Under the pieces are notes generated by a model. It was not told the origin of the DNA. It made no database searches and worked only from the letters and a program-made list of their open reading frames with translations. A DNA stretch of 64,000 nt from the NCBI RefSeq assembly GCF_003970915.1, contig NZ_RXOF01000008.1:211505-275504 (forward strand), written 5' to 3'. Origin of the DNA: Hymenobacter gummosus. Its GTDB lineage: Bacteria > Bacteroidota > Bacteroidia > Cytophagales > Hymenobacteraceae. Positions 51,770-60,687 of the stretch are shown in pieces (the stretch's first letter is position 1; each line of letters begins with the position of its first letter). A program made the translations under genes and the position numbers.

Positions 51770-52597
51770 CTAGAAGCCGATAGAGTTGCCGCCGTCGACG
51801 GGCAGCGAGGCGCCGGTGATGTAGCCGGCCGCGTCGGAGGCCAGGAACACGGCGGCGCGGCCGATGTGCTCGGGCTGCCCGAAGGTGCCCATGGGGGTGC
51901 GGCGCAGCGCGCGGCTCTTGCGGTCGGGGTCGGCGTTCATGGCCGTGCGGCTCATCGCCGTTTCGATAAAGCCCGGCGCGAGGGCGTTGACGCGCACGCC
52001 TTGGGCCGAAAACTCGGAGGCCAGCACCTTCACCATGCCCTCCACCGCCGATTTGGAGGCCGCGTAGGCCACTACCCTATCGATGCCGTAGTAGGCCGCC
52101 ATCGACGAAATCATCAGGATGACGCCGTGGCGGCGCTGCACCATGCCCCGGGCCACGGCGCGGGTGAGGGCGAAGACGGCGTTGAGGTTGGTGTGGATGA
52201 TGCGCGAAAATTCCTCGTCCGACACCTCCAGGGCGGGCTTCTTGAGGTTGATGCCGGCGTTGTTCACCAGCACGTCGAGCGGGCCGTAGGTGGCTTCGAT
52301 GTGCTCCACCAGCCCGTCGAGGGAAGGCAGGTCGCAGATGTCGTTGACCAGGTATTCCACCCGCTCCCCCAGGGCTTCTTTGGCCTCGCGCAGCACTTCT
52401 TCGCGGCGGCCGGTGATGATGACGGTGGCGCCGGCCTGGGCCATGCAGCGCGCTATTTCCAGCCCGATGCCGCTGCCGCCGCCGGTTACCAGCGCCAGCC
52501 GGCCTTCCAGCGAAAACGCCTGCTGGTGCGCCGCCTGCCCGCTGGTGTGCGGGTCGGACTGACCTTCGGGGCGGAGGAGTTCGACGATATTTTCCAT
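51770..52597 (-). CDS. SDR oxidoreductase, probable D-mannonate oxidoreductase (UxuB role)
   Basis: 275 residues from the ATG at 52595-52597. Classical SDR with TGGGSGIG, NNAGINLKKP, catalytic Tyr/Lys in YAASK, and SLPVDGGNSIGF at the end. The N-terminal 30 residues precede the Rossmann fold. Bacteroidota xylan and uronate loci often carry such an SDR beside uxuA, where it converts fructuronate to mannonate. The role is inferred from the adjacent uxuA and GH67 genes; a gluconate 5-dehydrogenase is the alternative. Confidence 0.82.
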   Translation of the reverse strand: MENIVELLRPEGQSDPHTSGQAAHQQAFSLEGRLALVTGGGSGIGLEIARCMAQAGATVIITGRREEVLREAKEALGERVEYLVNDICDLPSLDGLVEHIEATYGPLDVLVNNAGINLKKPALEVSDEEFSRIIHTNLNAVFALTRAVARGMVQRRHGVILMISSMAAYYGIDRVVAYAASKSAVEGMVKVLASEFSAQGVRVNALAPGFIETAMSRTAMNADPDRKSRALRRTPMGTFGQPEHIGRAAVFLASDAAGYITGASLPVDGGNSIGF

Positions 52598-52641
52598 GCG
52601 TAAGCGGTAATTAGAAGGGTTGAGTCGGTGGAAAAGCGGCC

Positions 52642-54762
52642 CTAGCGCAGCTGGTAGAGGTCCACCAGCCGTTTCACGTCGGCCAGGGTGCGCTGCGGGG
52701 GCGCGAAGGGCGCCGGAATGGGCCGGCGGCTGTAGGTCTGGAAGTAGAGCACGCAGGCGTCGCGCCACCAGAGGGCTTCCTTGTGCTGGGTGAGCAGGCG
52801 GGCGGCCACGTCGGCGTGCAGCACCGGGTCGACCTGCGGCTGTACCGCGGCCCACTGCCGCTGCAGCCACAGCACCGAGTCGGCGCCGGTGTAGTAGCGC
52901 TGGCACAGCTCGTCCCAGAGCGTGCGGCCGGTGCTCAGCCGCTGCTGCCAGGGCACGTGGTGAAACCAGAGCAGGTAATCGGGTGCAATCGTTTGCGCAT
53001 TGCCCCACATTTTTTGCACCTCGGGCTTGTACAGGGCCAGCGCGTTGGAACCCCGGGCGGTGCGGTCGAAGCCCAGGCCCACGGAGTCGGCGCGGTGGTA
53101 GTAGATGGAAGTCCAATCGGGGCGGGCGCTGCGCTCCAGCCAGGGCTGCGGGCCGTAGTGGATGCTCTCGCCCATGATGTGGTGCAGGCCCAGCGGCGTG
53201 GTGTAGCGCACATAGATGCTGCGCGTCTGCTGCATCAAACCGGCCACGGTCTGCACCGCCTGCGGCTCGGTGGTGAGCGTCTGCCGCGTCCATTCTTCGG
53301 CAATAGCCTTGGAAGTCAGCGCGTAGTCCCAGGCCAGGCGGCCGTAGGCGTACCAGTTGGCCTGCCCGATCAGGTGCCCGGTCCAGTTGCGGTCCGAGCC
53401 GATGTTGGCCACGCCCGCCATGCCGCTGACGCTGTGCTTATCCACCGAGCCGTCGATAACCCGGGCCACCGTCGAGCCCTGGCCCTTGGCGTAAGTATCC
53501 GCATCCAGCACCTCCTTGATGAGCGGGGCCAGGTACACGGCGTGGGTGGCAAAGCCCAGGTACTCCTGCGTGAGCTGCACTTCCAGCACCAGCGGGGTGC
53601 GCGGCATGGCCCCGAACAGCGGGTGAAACGGCTCCCGGGCCTGGAAGTCAATCGGCCCGTTTTTCACCTGCACCAGCACTTTCGGCGCGAACTTGCCGTC
53701 GAGGGGCAGGAATTCTTCCGAGGCGGCCTTGAACCGGTCCCCTTTCGGGTCGGCTTTGTACACGAAGGCCCGCCACATCACCAGCCCGTCGTGGTTGCCG
53801 AGGGCGGCGGCCAGCATGTTGGCCCCGTCGGCGTGGGTGCGGCCGTAGTCCTGCGGGCCCGGCTCCCCCTCCGAGTTGGCCTTCACCAGAAAGCCGCCGA
53901 AGTCGGGAATGGCCTTGTACACCTCGTCGGTTTTGCTGGTCCACCACTGCTTTACCCGGGGGTCGAGCGGGTCGGAGGTGGGCAGGCCGCCGATGACTTT
54001 GGGGGCAGCCCAGAACACCGAGAGGTACACCCGGATGCCGTAGGGGCGCAGCACGCCGGCCAGGGCGGCCACTTTCTGCAGGTACTCGGCCGTGAGGTAG
54101 CGGGCCGAGGCGTTGACGTTGTTGATGACCGTGCCGTTGATGCCGATGGAGGCGTTGGCGCGGGCATAGTCGCGGTAGCGCGGGTCGATGGTTTCGGGCA
54201 GCTCGTACCACTTCCAGATCGAGGAGCCCGCGTAGCCGCGCTCCACCGTGCCGTTGGGGTTGTCCCAGTGGTTGAGTAGCCGGTGCTGAATCTTCGGCGC
54301 GCTGCTGATATTCAGGTTGTTGAGCGTCCGCCGCGTCGTCAGCTGCCGCAGCAGGGCGAAGGCGCCGTAGAGCACCGCCACGTCGCGGCGGCCGCTGATG
54401 ATGAGGTTCTGCTTATCGGAGTAGATGCGGTAGCCATCAGGGCCCAGTCCGGCCTTATCGGCCGCGGCGGCATCCACCTGCAGGATGATGCCGCCCTTCT
54501 TGCCCTTGGCGTCGCTGAGCATCGGCACCGACTGGCCCAGCAGGCCCTGCAGGCCGGTTTGCAGCTCCTCGGCGGCCACTTTCAGCGTCGCCGACTGCCC
54601 GCTTACGGCCACGAACTGCGCGGCTTTCTGGTAGTCTTTGCGCTGGGCGGCGTCCGCAATCAGGTTGTACTTCAGCCACAGCCGGTAGCCGTCATCAGCC
54701 CGGCCCGGGAGGGCGGCGCCGAGGAGCAGGCAGAGCAATAGCAAAGAGGTACGAAGGGCCAT
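52642..54762 (-). CDS. Glycoside hydrolase family 67 alpha-glucuronidase
   Basis: 706 residues with signal peptide (1-22). GH67 enzymes remove (4-O-methyl-)glucuronic acid from the non-reducing-end xylose of xylo-oligosaccharides. Family blocks: YDGYRLWL-like start (GYRLWLKYNLI), NHWDNPNGTVERGYAGSSIW, the acid residue in ANSEGEPGPQDYGR, the general-base Asp/Glu region NGPIDFQAREP, and DYLLWFHHVPW. No T9SS domain, so a periplasmic place is likely. It lies between uxuA and the SDR. Confidence 0.96.
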   Translation of the reverse strand: MALRTSLLLLCLLLGAALPGRADDGYRLWLKYNLIADAAQRKDYQKAAQFVAVSGQSATLKVAAEELQTGLQGLLGQSVPMLSDAKGKKGGIILQVDAAAADKAGLGPDGYRIYSDKQNLIISGRRDVAVLYGAFALLRQLTTRRTLNNLNISSAPKIQHRLLNHWDNPNGTVERGYAGSSIWKWYELPETIDPRYRDYARANASIGINGTVINNVNASARYLTAEYLQKVAALAGVLRPYGIRVYLSVFWAAPKVIGGLPTSDPLDPRVKQWWTSKTDEVYKAIPDFGGFLVKANSEGEPGPQDYGRTHADGANMLAAALGNHDGLVMWRAFVYKADPKGDRFKAASEEFLPLDGKFAPKVLVQVKNGPIDFQAREPFHPLFGAMPRTPLVLEVQLTQEYLGFATHAVYLAPLIKEVLDADTYAKGQGSTVARVIDGSVDKHSVSGMAGVANIGSDRNWTGHLIGQANWYAYGRLAWDYALTSKAIAEEWTRQTLTTEPQAVQTVAGLMQQTRSIYVRYTTPLGLHHIMGESIHYGPQPWLERSARPDWTSIYYHRADSVGLGFDRTARGSNALALYKPEVQKMWGNAQTIAPDYLLWFHHVPWQQRLSTGRTLWDELCQRYYTGADSVLWLQRQWAAVQPQVDPVLHADVAARLLTQHKEALWWRDACVLYFQTYSRRPIPAPFAPPQRTLADVKRLVDLYQLR

Positions 54763-54859
54763 GACGTGGGAATGCAGAGGAATTCGGGGCGAAAACCGGC
54801 CCGGCGAGGCCAGCGGGGTGCCGGCCGGGCGGCAGGCGGATGGGGTAGGCGGGGCGGGC

Positions 54860-56113
54860 CTAGACCAGCAGGCGGGCGGCCGCGTGGGCCGCTGGAATAT
54901 GCGCAGGGGCCGAATCGGCCGGGGTAGCGTCGTCGGTTTCCAGGCTGCGGCGGATGCCCAGCTCCAGGCCGCGCAGCTCGGCCAGCCCGCGCAGGCGGCC
55001 GATGGCGGAGTAGCCGGGATAGGTCTTCTTGTTCAGGTCGTCGAGCATCTGGTGGCCGTGGTCGGGGCGCATGGGCAGCTGCAGGGCGCGGCCTTGCTCC
55101 TGCCGCACCAGCTCCCGCACCACCGCGTACATGTCCACGTCGCCGGTGAGGTGGTCGGCCTCGTGGAAGTTGCGCGGGTTTTCTTCGCGCTTGGTGGCCC
55201 GCAGGTGCACGAAGTGGATGCGGTGGGCCAGGCGGCGTACCAGGCCCGGCAGGTCGTTGTCGGGGCGCACGCCCAACGAGCCGGTGCAGTAGGTAATGCC
55301 GTTGGCGGGGTGGTCGTAGGCGGCCAGCAGCGCCGTCAGGTCGTCCTCGGTGCTCACCACCCGCGGCAAGCCCAGCAGCGGGTAGGGCGGGTCGTCGGGG
55401 TGAATGCAGAGGTTCACGCCCGCTTCGGCGGCCACCGGCCCCACCTGCTGGATGAAGTAGTGCAGGTTGTCGCGCAGCCGGGCCGCGTCGATGTGGGCGT
55501 ACCCGTCGAGCAATTGCTGGAAGCCCGCCAGCTCAAAGGCCTCCTCCGAGCCGGGCAAACCCAGCAGCACGGTATTGGTCAGCTCGGTGCGCTCCGTTTC
55601 GCTCATTGCGTCGAACTGGGCGCGGGCGGCTTCAACGACGTCCGCCTCGTAATCGGCCGCGGCGCCGGGGCGGCGCAGGATGCACAGGTCGAACACGGCA
55701 AAGTCCTGCCACACGAAGCGCAGGGCCCGCGAACCGTCGGGCATCTGGTAGCTCAGGTTGGTGCGCGACCAGTCGAGCACCGGCATGAAGTTGTAGCAGA
55801 CGGTGCGCAGGCCGCAGGCGGCCAGGTTGCGCAGGGAGGTCTTGTAGTTCTCGATGTACTGCCCCCGCTCGGGCAGGCCCCTCTTGATGGCCTCGTGCAC
55901 CGGCAGGCTTTCCACCACCAGCCAATTCAGGGGTGAGTACTCACTATTGCCGGCTTCGATGAGCTGCTGCCGGGCCTGAATGTCGGCCACCGACCACACC
56001 TCCCCGACGGGAATCTGGTGCAGGGCCGAGACGACGCCAACGCAGCCGGCCTGGCGAATATCGAAAAGGGAAACCGGGTCGGACGGACCGAACCAGCGCA
56101 TGGTGGGAAGCAT
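54860..56113 (-). CDS. uxuA: Mannonate dehydratase
   Basis: 417 residues from the ATG at 56111-56113; a second ATG at 56099-56101 starts directly at RWFGPSDPVSL, the conserved N-terminal motif, and could be used instead. It dehydrates D-mannonate to 2-keto-3-deoxygluconate. Conserved blocks: GCVGVVSALHQIPVGEVW, NLCIHPDDPP (metal and substrate site), ITYCTGSLGVRPDNDLP, HFVHLRATKRE and MRPDHGHQ. It is the first gene of the xylan run, divergent from the LacI gene. Confidence 0.95.
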   Translation of the reverse strand: MLPTMRWFGPSDPVSLFDIRQAGCVGVVSALHQIPVGEVWSVADIQARQQLIEAGNSEYSPLNWLVVESLPVHEAIKRGLPERGQYIENYKTSLRNLAACGLRTVCYNFMPVLDWSRTNLSYQMPDGSRALRFVWQDFAVFDLCILRRPGAAADYEADVVEAARAQFDAMSETERTELTNTVLLGLPGSEEAFELAGFQQLLDGYAHIDAARLRDNLHYFIQQVGPVAAEAGVNLCIHPDDPPYPLLGLPRVVSTEDDLTALLAAYDHPANGITYCTGSLGVRPDNDLPGLVRRLAHRIHFVHLRATKREENPRNFHEADHLTGDVDMYAVVRELVRQEQGRALQLPMRPDHGHQMLDDLNKKTYPGYSAIGRLRGLAELRGLELGIRRSLETDDATPADSAPAHIPAAHAAARLLV

Positions 56114-56290
56114 ACGCGCGCCAAAGGAAAAATACAATTAATCAGTAACCTACCGATGGTGTGTCCACAACCTATGTGGGAATGTTGCGGGGGTAAGTGA
56201 TTACTGACTTATGGCCGAAGATAGGTCAGCGCCGAGCGGAAAAGCCACCGAAAAAAATGCCTTGGAAGCTTGTTTTCGAAATAAAAATAC

Positions 56291-56316
56291 CGAAACCGTT
56301 TTCACAAACGTTTTCG
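56291..56316. promoter_or_regulatory. Two adjacent LacI-type operator-like sequences
   Basis: CGAAACCGTTTTC (56291-56303) and CAAACGTTTTCG (56305-56316) are both near-palindromes with a central CG, 12 bp apart. They lie between uxuA and the LacI gene and are natural sites for autoregulation and for control of the xylan run. Exact promoters in 56114-56449 could not be fixed. Confidence 0.6.
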
Positions 56317-56392
56317 ATAGGTATCTTTCCCCATTGGATGAAAATATTTTTTTCCCTAGGATTATCTTCATCCAATAAAGGGCTACCTATCG
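56315..56392 (+). promoter_or_regulatory. Nested inverted repeat in the LacI leader
   Basis: Outer arms of 9 bp (CGATAGGTA, 56315-56323, with 56384-56392) and inner arms of 10 bp (ATTGGATGAA, 56333-56342, with 56367-56376) are all perfect. The apical loop is 24 nt and AT-rich. It lies 58 bp before the LacI start codon. Confidence 0.65.
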
Positions 56393-56449
56393 GCTCTGCT
56401 GTCCCGCTTTCCCACCGGATTTTCGAAAAATCCCATTCCCATTTTTGCC

Positions 56450-57628
56450 ATGATGAAGTGCAGCAAGTGCCACTCCCCCGACGGAGTGCAGCGCGCTGGA
56501 TTTATCCGCGGCCGCCAGCGGTTCTTCTGCAAGATCTGCGACTACCACTTCGTCGACCAGAAAACGCTGCGGACCCCGGAGCGCCGCCGGCACCAGCCCA
56601 CCATCAGCGACGTAGCCCGGGAGCTGGGCGTGGCCCCCTCCACCGTGTCGCGGGCCCTCAACGGCCACTCCGACATCAATACGAACACGCGCGAGGCCAT
56701 CCTGGAAGTAGCCCGCCGGCTTGATTACCAGCCTAACCTGCTGGCCCAGAGCCTGAAAAGCAGCGCCACGCACACCATCGGCGTGGTCATTCCGGACATC
56801 GAGCGGCCGTTCTTCGCTACCTGCGTGAGCGGCATTCAGCAAGTGGCCGCCGAGGCTGGCTACCGGGTGATGATCTGCCAGTCGAAGGAGTCGTACGAGA
56901 TGGAAGTCAGCAACGTGCAGGCCCTGATGGCTTCGCGCGTCGACGGGCTGCTCATCTGCCATTCCCGCGACACGCAGAACTTCGACCACGTGAAGCAGCA
57001 CGCCCACAAGGGCACGCCCATCGTGCACTTCGACCGCGTGTGCAACGAGGTAAACAGCGCCCAGGTAGTTATCGACGACTGGGGCGGGGCCTACGCCATT
57101 ACCGAGCACCTGATTCAGGAGGGCTGCCGCCGCATTGCCATCCTGGCCGGGCCCGAGCCCCTGCTCATCAGCCGGCAGCGCATCAGCGGCTACCAGAACG
57201 CCCTGAAGCGCTACCGCCTGCCGGTGCGGCCTGAGTACGAGGTGCACAGCAACTTCCAGCCCGAATCGGCGGTGGCGGCGCTGGATGGCTGGCTGGCGCT
57301 GCCCGAGCCGCCCGACGCTATTTTCGCCATCAACTACACCAACGCCTTCGACCTGCTGGTGGCCCTGAAGGAGCGCCAAGTGCGCGTGCCCGAGGAAATA
57401 GCCGTAGTGGGCTTCGGCGATGAGTTTATGGCGGCCATGATCGAGCCGGGCCTGACCACCGTCAACCTGCACCCGCACCGAATCGGGCAGCAGGCGGCGC
57501 GGCTGTTTCTCGACCAAGTGCGGCAGAAGGAGCATTTTCAGCCCCGCACCTTCGTCATCACCGGCGACCTGATCATCCGCAAATCCTCGCTCAAGGGCCA
57601 GGGCGGCGGCTTTCAGCTGGAAATCTAA
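56450..57628 (+). CDS. LacI-family regulator with N-terminal transposase-type (IS1 InsA-like) zinc ribbon
   Basis: 392 residues. Residues 1-35 form a zinc ribbon (Cys4, Cys7, Cys27, Cys30; GFIRGRQRFFCKICDYHF) like the N-terminal domain of IS1-family InsA proteins. The canonical LacI HTH follows (about 51-71; TISDVARELGVAPSTVSRAL) with the hinge helix (LLAQSLKSS), then the periplasmic-binding-like effector domain (about 108-385; IGVVIPDIERPFFA, DGLLICH, FAINYTNAFDLLVAL, VVGFGDEFMAAMIEPGLTTV). It is divergent from uxuA and the likely regulator of the xylan/uronate genes. The extra ribbon could add DNA contacts or multimerization. Confidence 0.92.
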   Translation: MMKCSKCHSPDGVQRAGFIRGRQRFFCKICDYHFVDQKTLRTPERRRHQPTISDVARELGVAPSTVSRALNGHSDINTNTREAILEVARRLDYQPNLLAQSLKSSATHTIGVVIPDIERPFFATCVSGIQQVAAEAGYRVMICQSKESYEMEVSNVQALMASRVDGLLICHSRDTQNFDHVKQHAHKGTPIVHFDRVCNEVNSAQVVIDDWGGAYAITEHLIQEGCRRIAILAGPEPLLISRQRISGYQNALKRYRLPVRPEYEVHSNFQPESAVAALDGWLALPEPPDAIFAINYTNAFDLLVALKERQVRVPEEIAVVGFGDEFMAAMIEPGLTTVNLHPHRIGQQAARLFLDQVRQKEHFQPRTFVITGDLIIRKSSLKGQGGGFQLEI

Positions 57629-57651
57629 AGACCAGCCCGGTTTAGCGTCGA

Positions 57652-57689
57652 CCCGGCCCCTCAACGTCGCAGCTGCTTTGGGGGCCGGG
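57652..57689. terminator. Bidirectional terminator between LacI and HelD genes
   Basis: A 9-bp GC stem (57652-57660 with 57681-57689), loop of 20 nt, 24 bp after the LacI stop codon and 22 bp from the convergent helicase stop codon. Confidence 0.65.
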
Positions 57690-57710
57690 CTGCTTTCGGC
57701 TGACACTTCC

Positions 57711-59759
57711 TCAGGCCAATAAAAATTCCGTCAGCTCGCCCTCATACGTCAGGGTGAGCTGGTGCATGGCGCGGGTGCAGGCCACGTAGAGCATGCTGCG
57801 GTCGACTTCCGTGTGGTAGTGGCGGGCCGTGACGAAGGGCACGATGACCTCGTCGAATTCCAGGCCCTTGGCCAGGTGCGCCGTGGTGACGATGACGCCT
57901 TCCTTGAAGGTGGTCGACTCTTCCGTGAGCAGGTGCACGCCCGGGGCCTGCAGGGCCTGGTGGAGCTGCGTGGCCTGCCGCAGGGTTTTGCAGATAATGC
58001 CCATCGAGTGGAGGCCGGAGCTGCGGAAGGCCGTAATCAGCTGCCCGATGGCCGCCAGCTCCTCGGCGGGGCCAGTGTAGCGCAGCACCGCGGGCGGCTG
58101 CCCGTGCCGCTCCATGGGGATGATGTCGGGGTTTGGGGTGATGCGCTGGGCAAAGGCCGTGATTTCGAGGGTGGAGCGGTAACTGCGGAATAGGCGGACC
58201 ACGTCGGCCTGCGGAAACACCCGCTCGATGGTTTCGGCCGAGGACGCGCTGTAGGGGTTGACCGTCTGGCTCACGTCGCCCAGGATGGTCTTGCGGCAGC
58301 GGAACAGGCGCGACAGCACGGCGTACTGCACCGGGGTGTAATCCTGCATTTCGTCCACCAGCAGGTGCTTTACCTGGTCGTAGCCGGCGAGGCCTTCCAG
58401 GCGGATGCGCAGGTAAATCAGGGCAAAGACGTCGGCGTACTCCAGGGGCCGCTGCGGATCGAGCCGGAGCAGCTCGGGGCGGCCGAGCCAGCGGAAAAAG
58501 TCGCGGTAGAAGTCCAGCACGTTGCTGTAGCGGAACATGCGCGGAATGCCCTCCCCGATGGCGGCTTTTTCCCCGCCGGTGAGCTTGCGGTCGGCCTTGT
58601 CGCGCACGTAGGCCCGCACGTCGTTGGCCACCTGCCCGAAGCGCTTGAGCAGCGGCACGCGGTGGTAAGCCTTGAACTTCTGCTGGATAAACACGCCGGG
58701 CACCACCGTGCGGCCCACCCGCAAGTCGGCCACGCTGAAGTAGTTGTTCTCGATGTACAGCAGGTACTGGTTCAGCTGGCTCAGAAACTCAAACGAGGAC
58801 TTGAAGCGGATACGCTCGATAAACGCCGCGTCGTGCCTTTCCAGCAGGGCCGATACCTGCTCGAAGAACGTCTGAAACTGGTAGCGGCCCTCCAGCAAGT
58901 CGGCGGCCAGCTCCTCCATGCCCATTTCGGGAATGTGCTCCTCCCCCAGCTCGGGCAGCACGTTCGAAATGTAGTCGGCAAAGACCTTGTTGGGCGAGAT
59001 AATCAGGATATCCTTGGCCGCAATGGTGTCGCGGAAGCGGTAGAGCAGGAAGGCAATGCGGTGCAGGGCAATGGACGTCTTGCCCGAGCCGGCCACGCCC
59101 TGAATGACCATCACCGTGGCTTCCTCGTTGCGGATGACCGCGTTCTGGTCGCGCTGGATGGTGGCGACGATGTTCTTCATCTTATCGTCCGACGACCGGG
59201 CCAGCTCGCGCTGCAGCACGTCGTCGTGGATGTTCACGTCGCTGTCGAGCATGAACTCCAGGCGCCCGTCCCGGATTTTGTACTGCCGCTTCAGCTCGAT
59301 GCGGCCCGGCACGGTGCCGGAGGGCGTGGCGTAGGCGGCCTCGCCCAGCTCGAAGTCGTAGAACAGGGAGGAAATCGGGGCGCGCCAGTCGTAAATCAGG
59401 TTCTGGCGCTGCCGCTCGTCGGAAAACGAGTGCACCCCGATGTACACCGGCGCGGCCGCGGCCCCGGCCGGCGCAAAATCGACGCGCCCGAAGTACGGCG
59501 ACTGGCCCAGCTTGAGCAGCCGGCGCCGGCGGGCCACGGCGGCGTCGCCGGTGAAGGCCATGCGGTTGATGGACTGGTCGGCGGCCACCAGGTCGGCCTC
59601 GTCCATGCCCGACTGGTGCTCGTGGATGTACTGCTTTTTCTGGCGCAGCTCGTCGGAAAACTGCCGCACGGCGTCGTCCACGCGCTTGATGGCCAGGGTC
59701 AGCTGTTCCTTGATTTCCTCAAGGTATTCGCGTTCTTCTTGTTCGGTGGCGTTTATCAC
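57711..59759 (-). CDS. HelD-like RNA polymerase recycling helicase (UvrD/Rep superfamily 1)
   Basis: 682 residues, starting at a GTG. An N-terminal coiled-coil region (1-60) and the segment LIYDWRAPISSLFYDFELG are characteristic of HelD-type enzymes, which release stalled RNA polymerase from DNA. The Walker A motif GVAGSGKT (residues 221-228) is followed by IALHRIAFLLYRF; Walker B is LLVDEMQDYTPVQY. The C-terminal helicase 2A block ends with the VTARHYHTEVDRSMLYVACTRA region. It converges with the LacI gene. A general UvrD-like helicase is the alternative. Confidence 0.85.
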   Translation of the reverse strand: MINATEQEEREYLEEIKEQLTLAIKRVDDAVRQFSDELRQKKQYIHEHQSGMDEADLVAADQSINRMAFTGDAAVARRRRLLKLGQSPYFGRVDFAPAGAAAAPVYIGVHSFSDERQRQNLIYDWRAPISSLFYDFELGEAAYATPSGTVPGRIELKRQYKIRDGRLEFMLDSDVNIHDDVLQRELARSSDDKMKNIVATIQRDQNAVIRNEEATVMVIQGVAGSGKTSIALHRIAFLLYRFRDTIAAKDILIISPNKVFADYISNVLPELGEEHIPEMGMEELAADLLEGRYQFQTFFEQVSALLERHDAAFIERIRFKSSFEFLSQLNQYLLYIENNYFSVADLRVGRTVVPGVFIQQKFKAYHRVPLLKRFGQVANDVRAYVRDKADRKLTGGEKAAIGEGIPRMFRYSNVLDFYRDFFRWLGRPELLRLDPQRPLEYADVFALIYLRIRLEGLAGYDQVKHLLVDEMQDYTPVQYAVLSRLFRCRKTILGDVSQTVNPYSASSAETIERVFPQADVVRLFRSYRSTLEITAFAQRITPNPDIIPMERHGQPPAVLRYTGPAEELAAIGQLITAFRSSGLHSMGIICKTLRQATQLHQALQAPGVHLLTEESTTFKEGVIVTTAHLAKGLEFDEVIVPFVTARHYHTEVDRSMLYVACTRAMHQLTLTYEGELTEFLLA

Positions 59760-59867
59760 GGGCTGCGCAGGAAAGGAAGCCGCAAAGGTGCCACCAAAAT
59801 CCCAGCCGCCGAACGTCGGGGCCGCCGCGACGCCGCGGCGCGCGGTGCCGGCAGCCCCCGGCGCGGC

Positions 59868-60659
59868 TTATTTCCACCAGGCGCGCTGCTCCTCGGCCCG
59901 GGCCTTGCGGGTGGCCTCGTTGTCGTCGCCGATGAGGGCCAGCTGGTAGGTTTGCCAGCCGTTGGCGCGGTACGGCTCCGCAATCTGAAACTCGGTGTCG
60001 CTGAAGCGCAGCGGGCCGGCGTCGGGGATGAAAAAGTCGCCCCAGTTGCACTTCTTCGACTGGCCGGTGGCGTAGCTGGTCCAGGTGCCGCGGCACTCGT
60101 TGTTGCTGAAGCCGTCGGCGTGCATTTCCAGCAGGTTGTACTGCGGGCGCTGCTGGGCGTCGAGGTAGAAATAGGTGGTGAGCGTGCCGCGGATGGTGCC
60201 GCTGCCGGGCTGGCTGCGGGCCTCGGCCAGCTCTACCCGGCACGTCAGCTCGCCCTCCCGAAACTGCGGGTACTCGGCGTTGGGCGCTTTGTAGAGCCGG
60301 GCCTTGAGCACGGTGATGGTGCCGGTGAAAGCGCAGACGTTGTTTTTCACCCGCGTTTTGCCCGCCACCCGGTACACGTACGGGTTGGCCGGGTCTTTCT
60401 TGATGCTGGTGTAGTGCAGGTAGAAGCGCTGGTAGTTCGGCCCGATAAAGCCAATGGGGTCGGGAAAAACGGCGGGCTTGCCCATCTGCGCATCGGGATG
60501 GGTGCGGCGGGTGGCCAGCCACAGCGAAGCCAGGTTCTGGCTTTTGAGGGCGGCGTAATAGTCCACGCCCGGCGGCGGGTTCTGCGCCCGGCTGGTAAGG
60601 GTCAGCAAAACCAGCAGCAATACCCGGGCCGGGGCATTGGAAAGCAAGCGAATCGTCAT
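59868..60659 (-). CDS. Secreted hypothetical protein
   Basis: 263 residues from the ATG at 60657-60659. Signal peptide (about 1-24, ending SRAQN). The rest is a soluble beta-rich protein with two cysteines (VCAFTGTI, LTCRVEL) and two more near NNECRGTW and KKCNWGDFF, which could form disulfides in the periplasm. No known family recognized. It is transcribed behind the two DUF6683-like genes (28 bp gap). Confidence 0.72.
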   Translation of the reverse strand: MTIRLLSNAPARVLLLVLLTLTSRAQNPPPGVDYYAALKSQNLASLWLATRRTHPDAQMGKPAVFPDPIGFIGPNYQRFYLHYTSIKKDPANPYVYRVAGKTRVKNNVCAFTGTITVLKARLYKAPNAEYPQFREGELTCRVELAEARSQPGSGTIRGTLTTYFYLDAQQRPQYNLLEMHADGFSNNECRGTWTSYATGQSKKCNWGDFFIPDAGPLRFSDTEFQIAEPYRANGWQTYQLALIGDDNEATRKARAEEQRAWWK

Positions 60660-60687
60660 AAGCAACCGTTCGGGGAAGGCCACCGCG

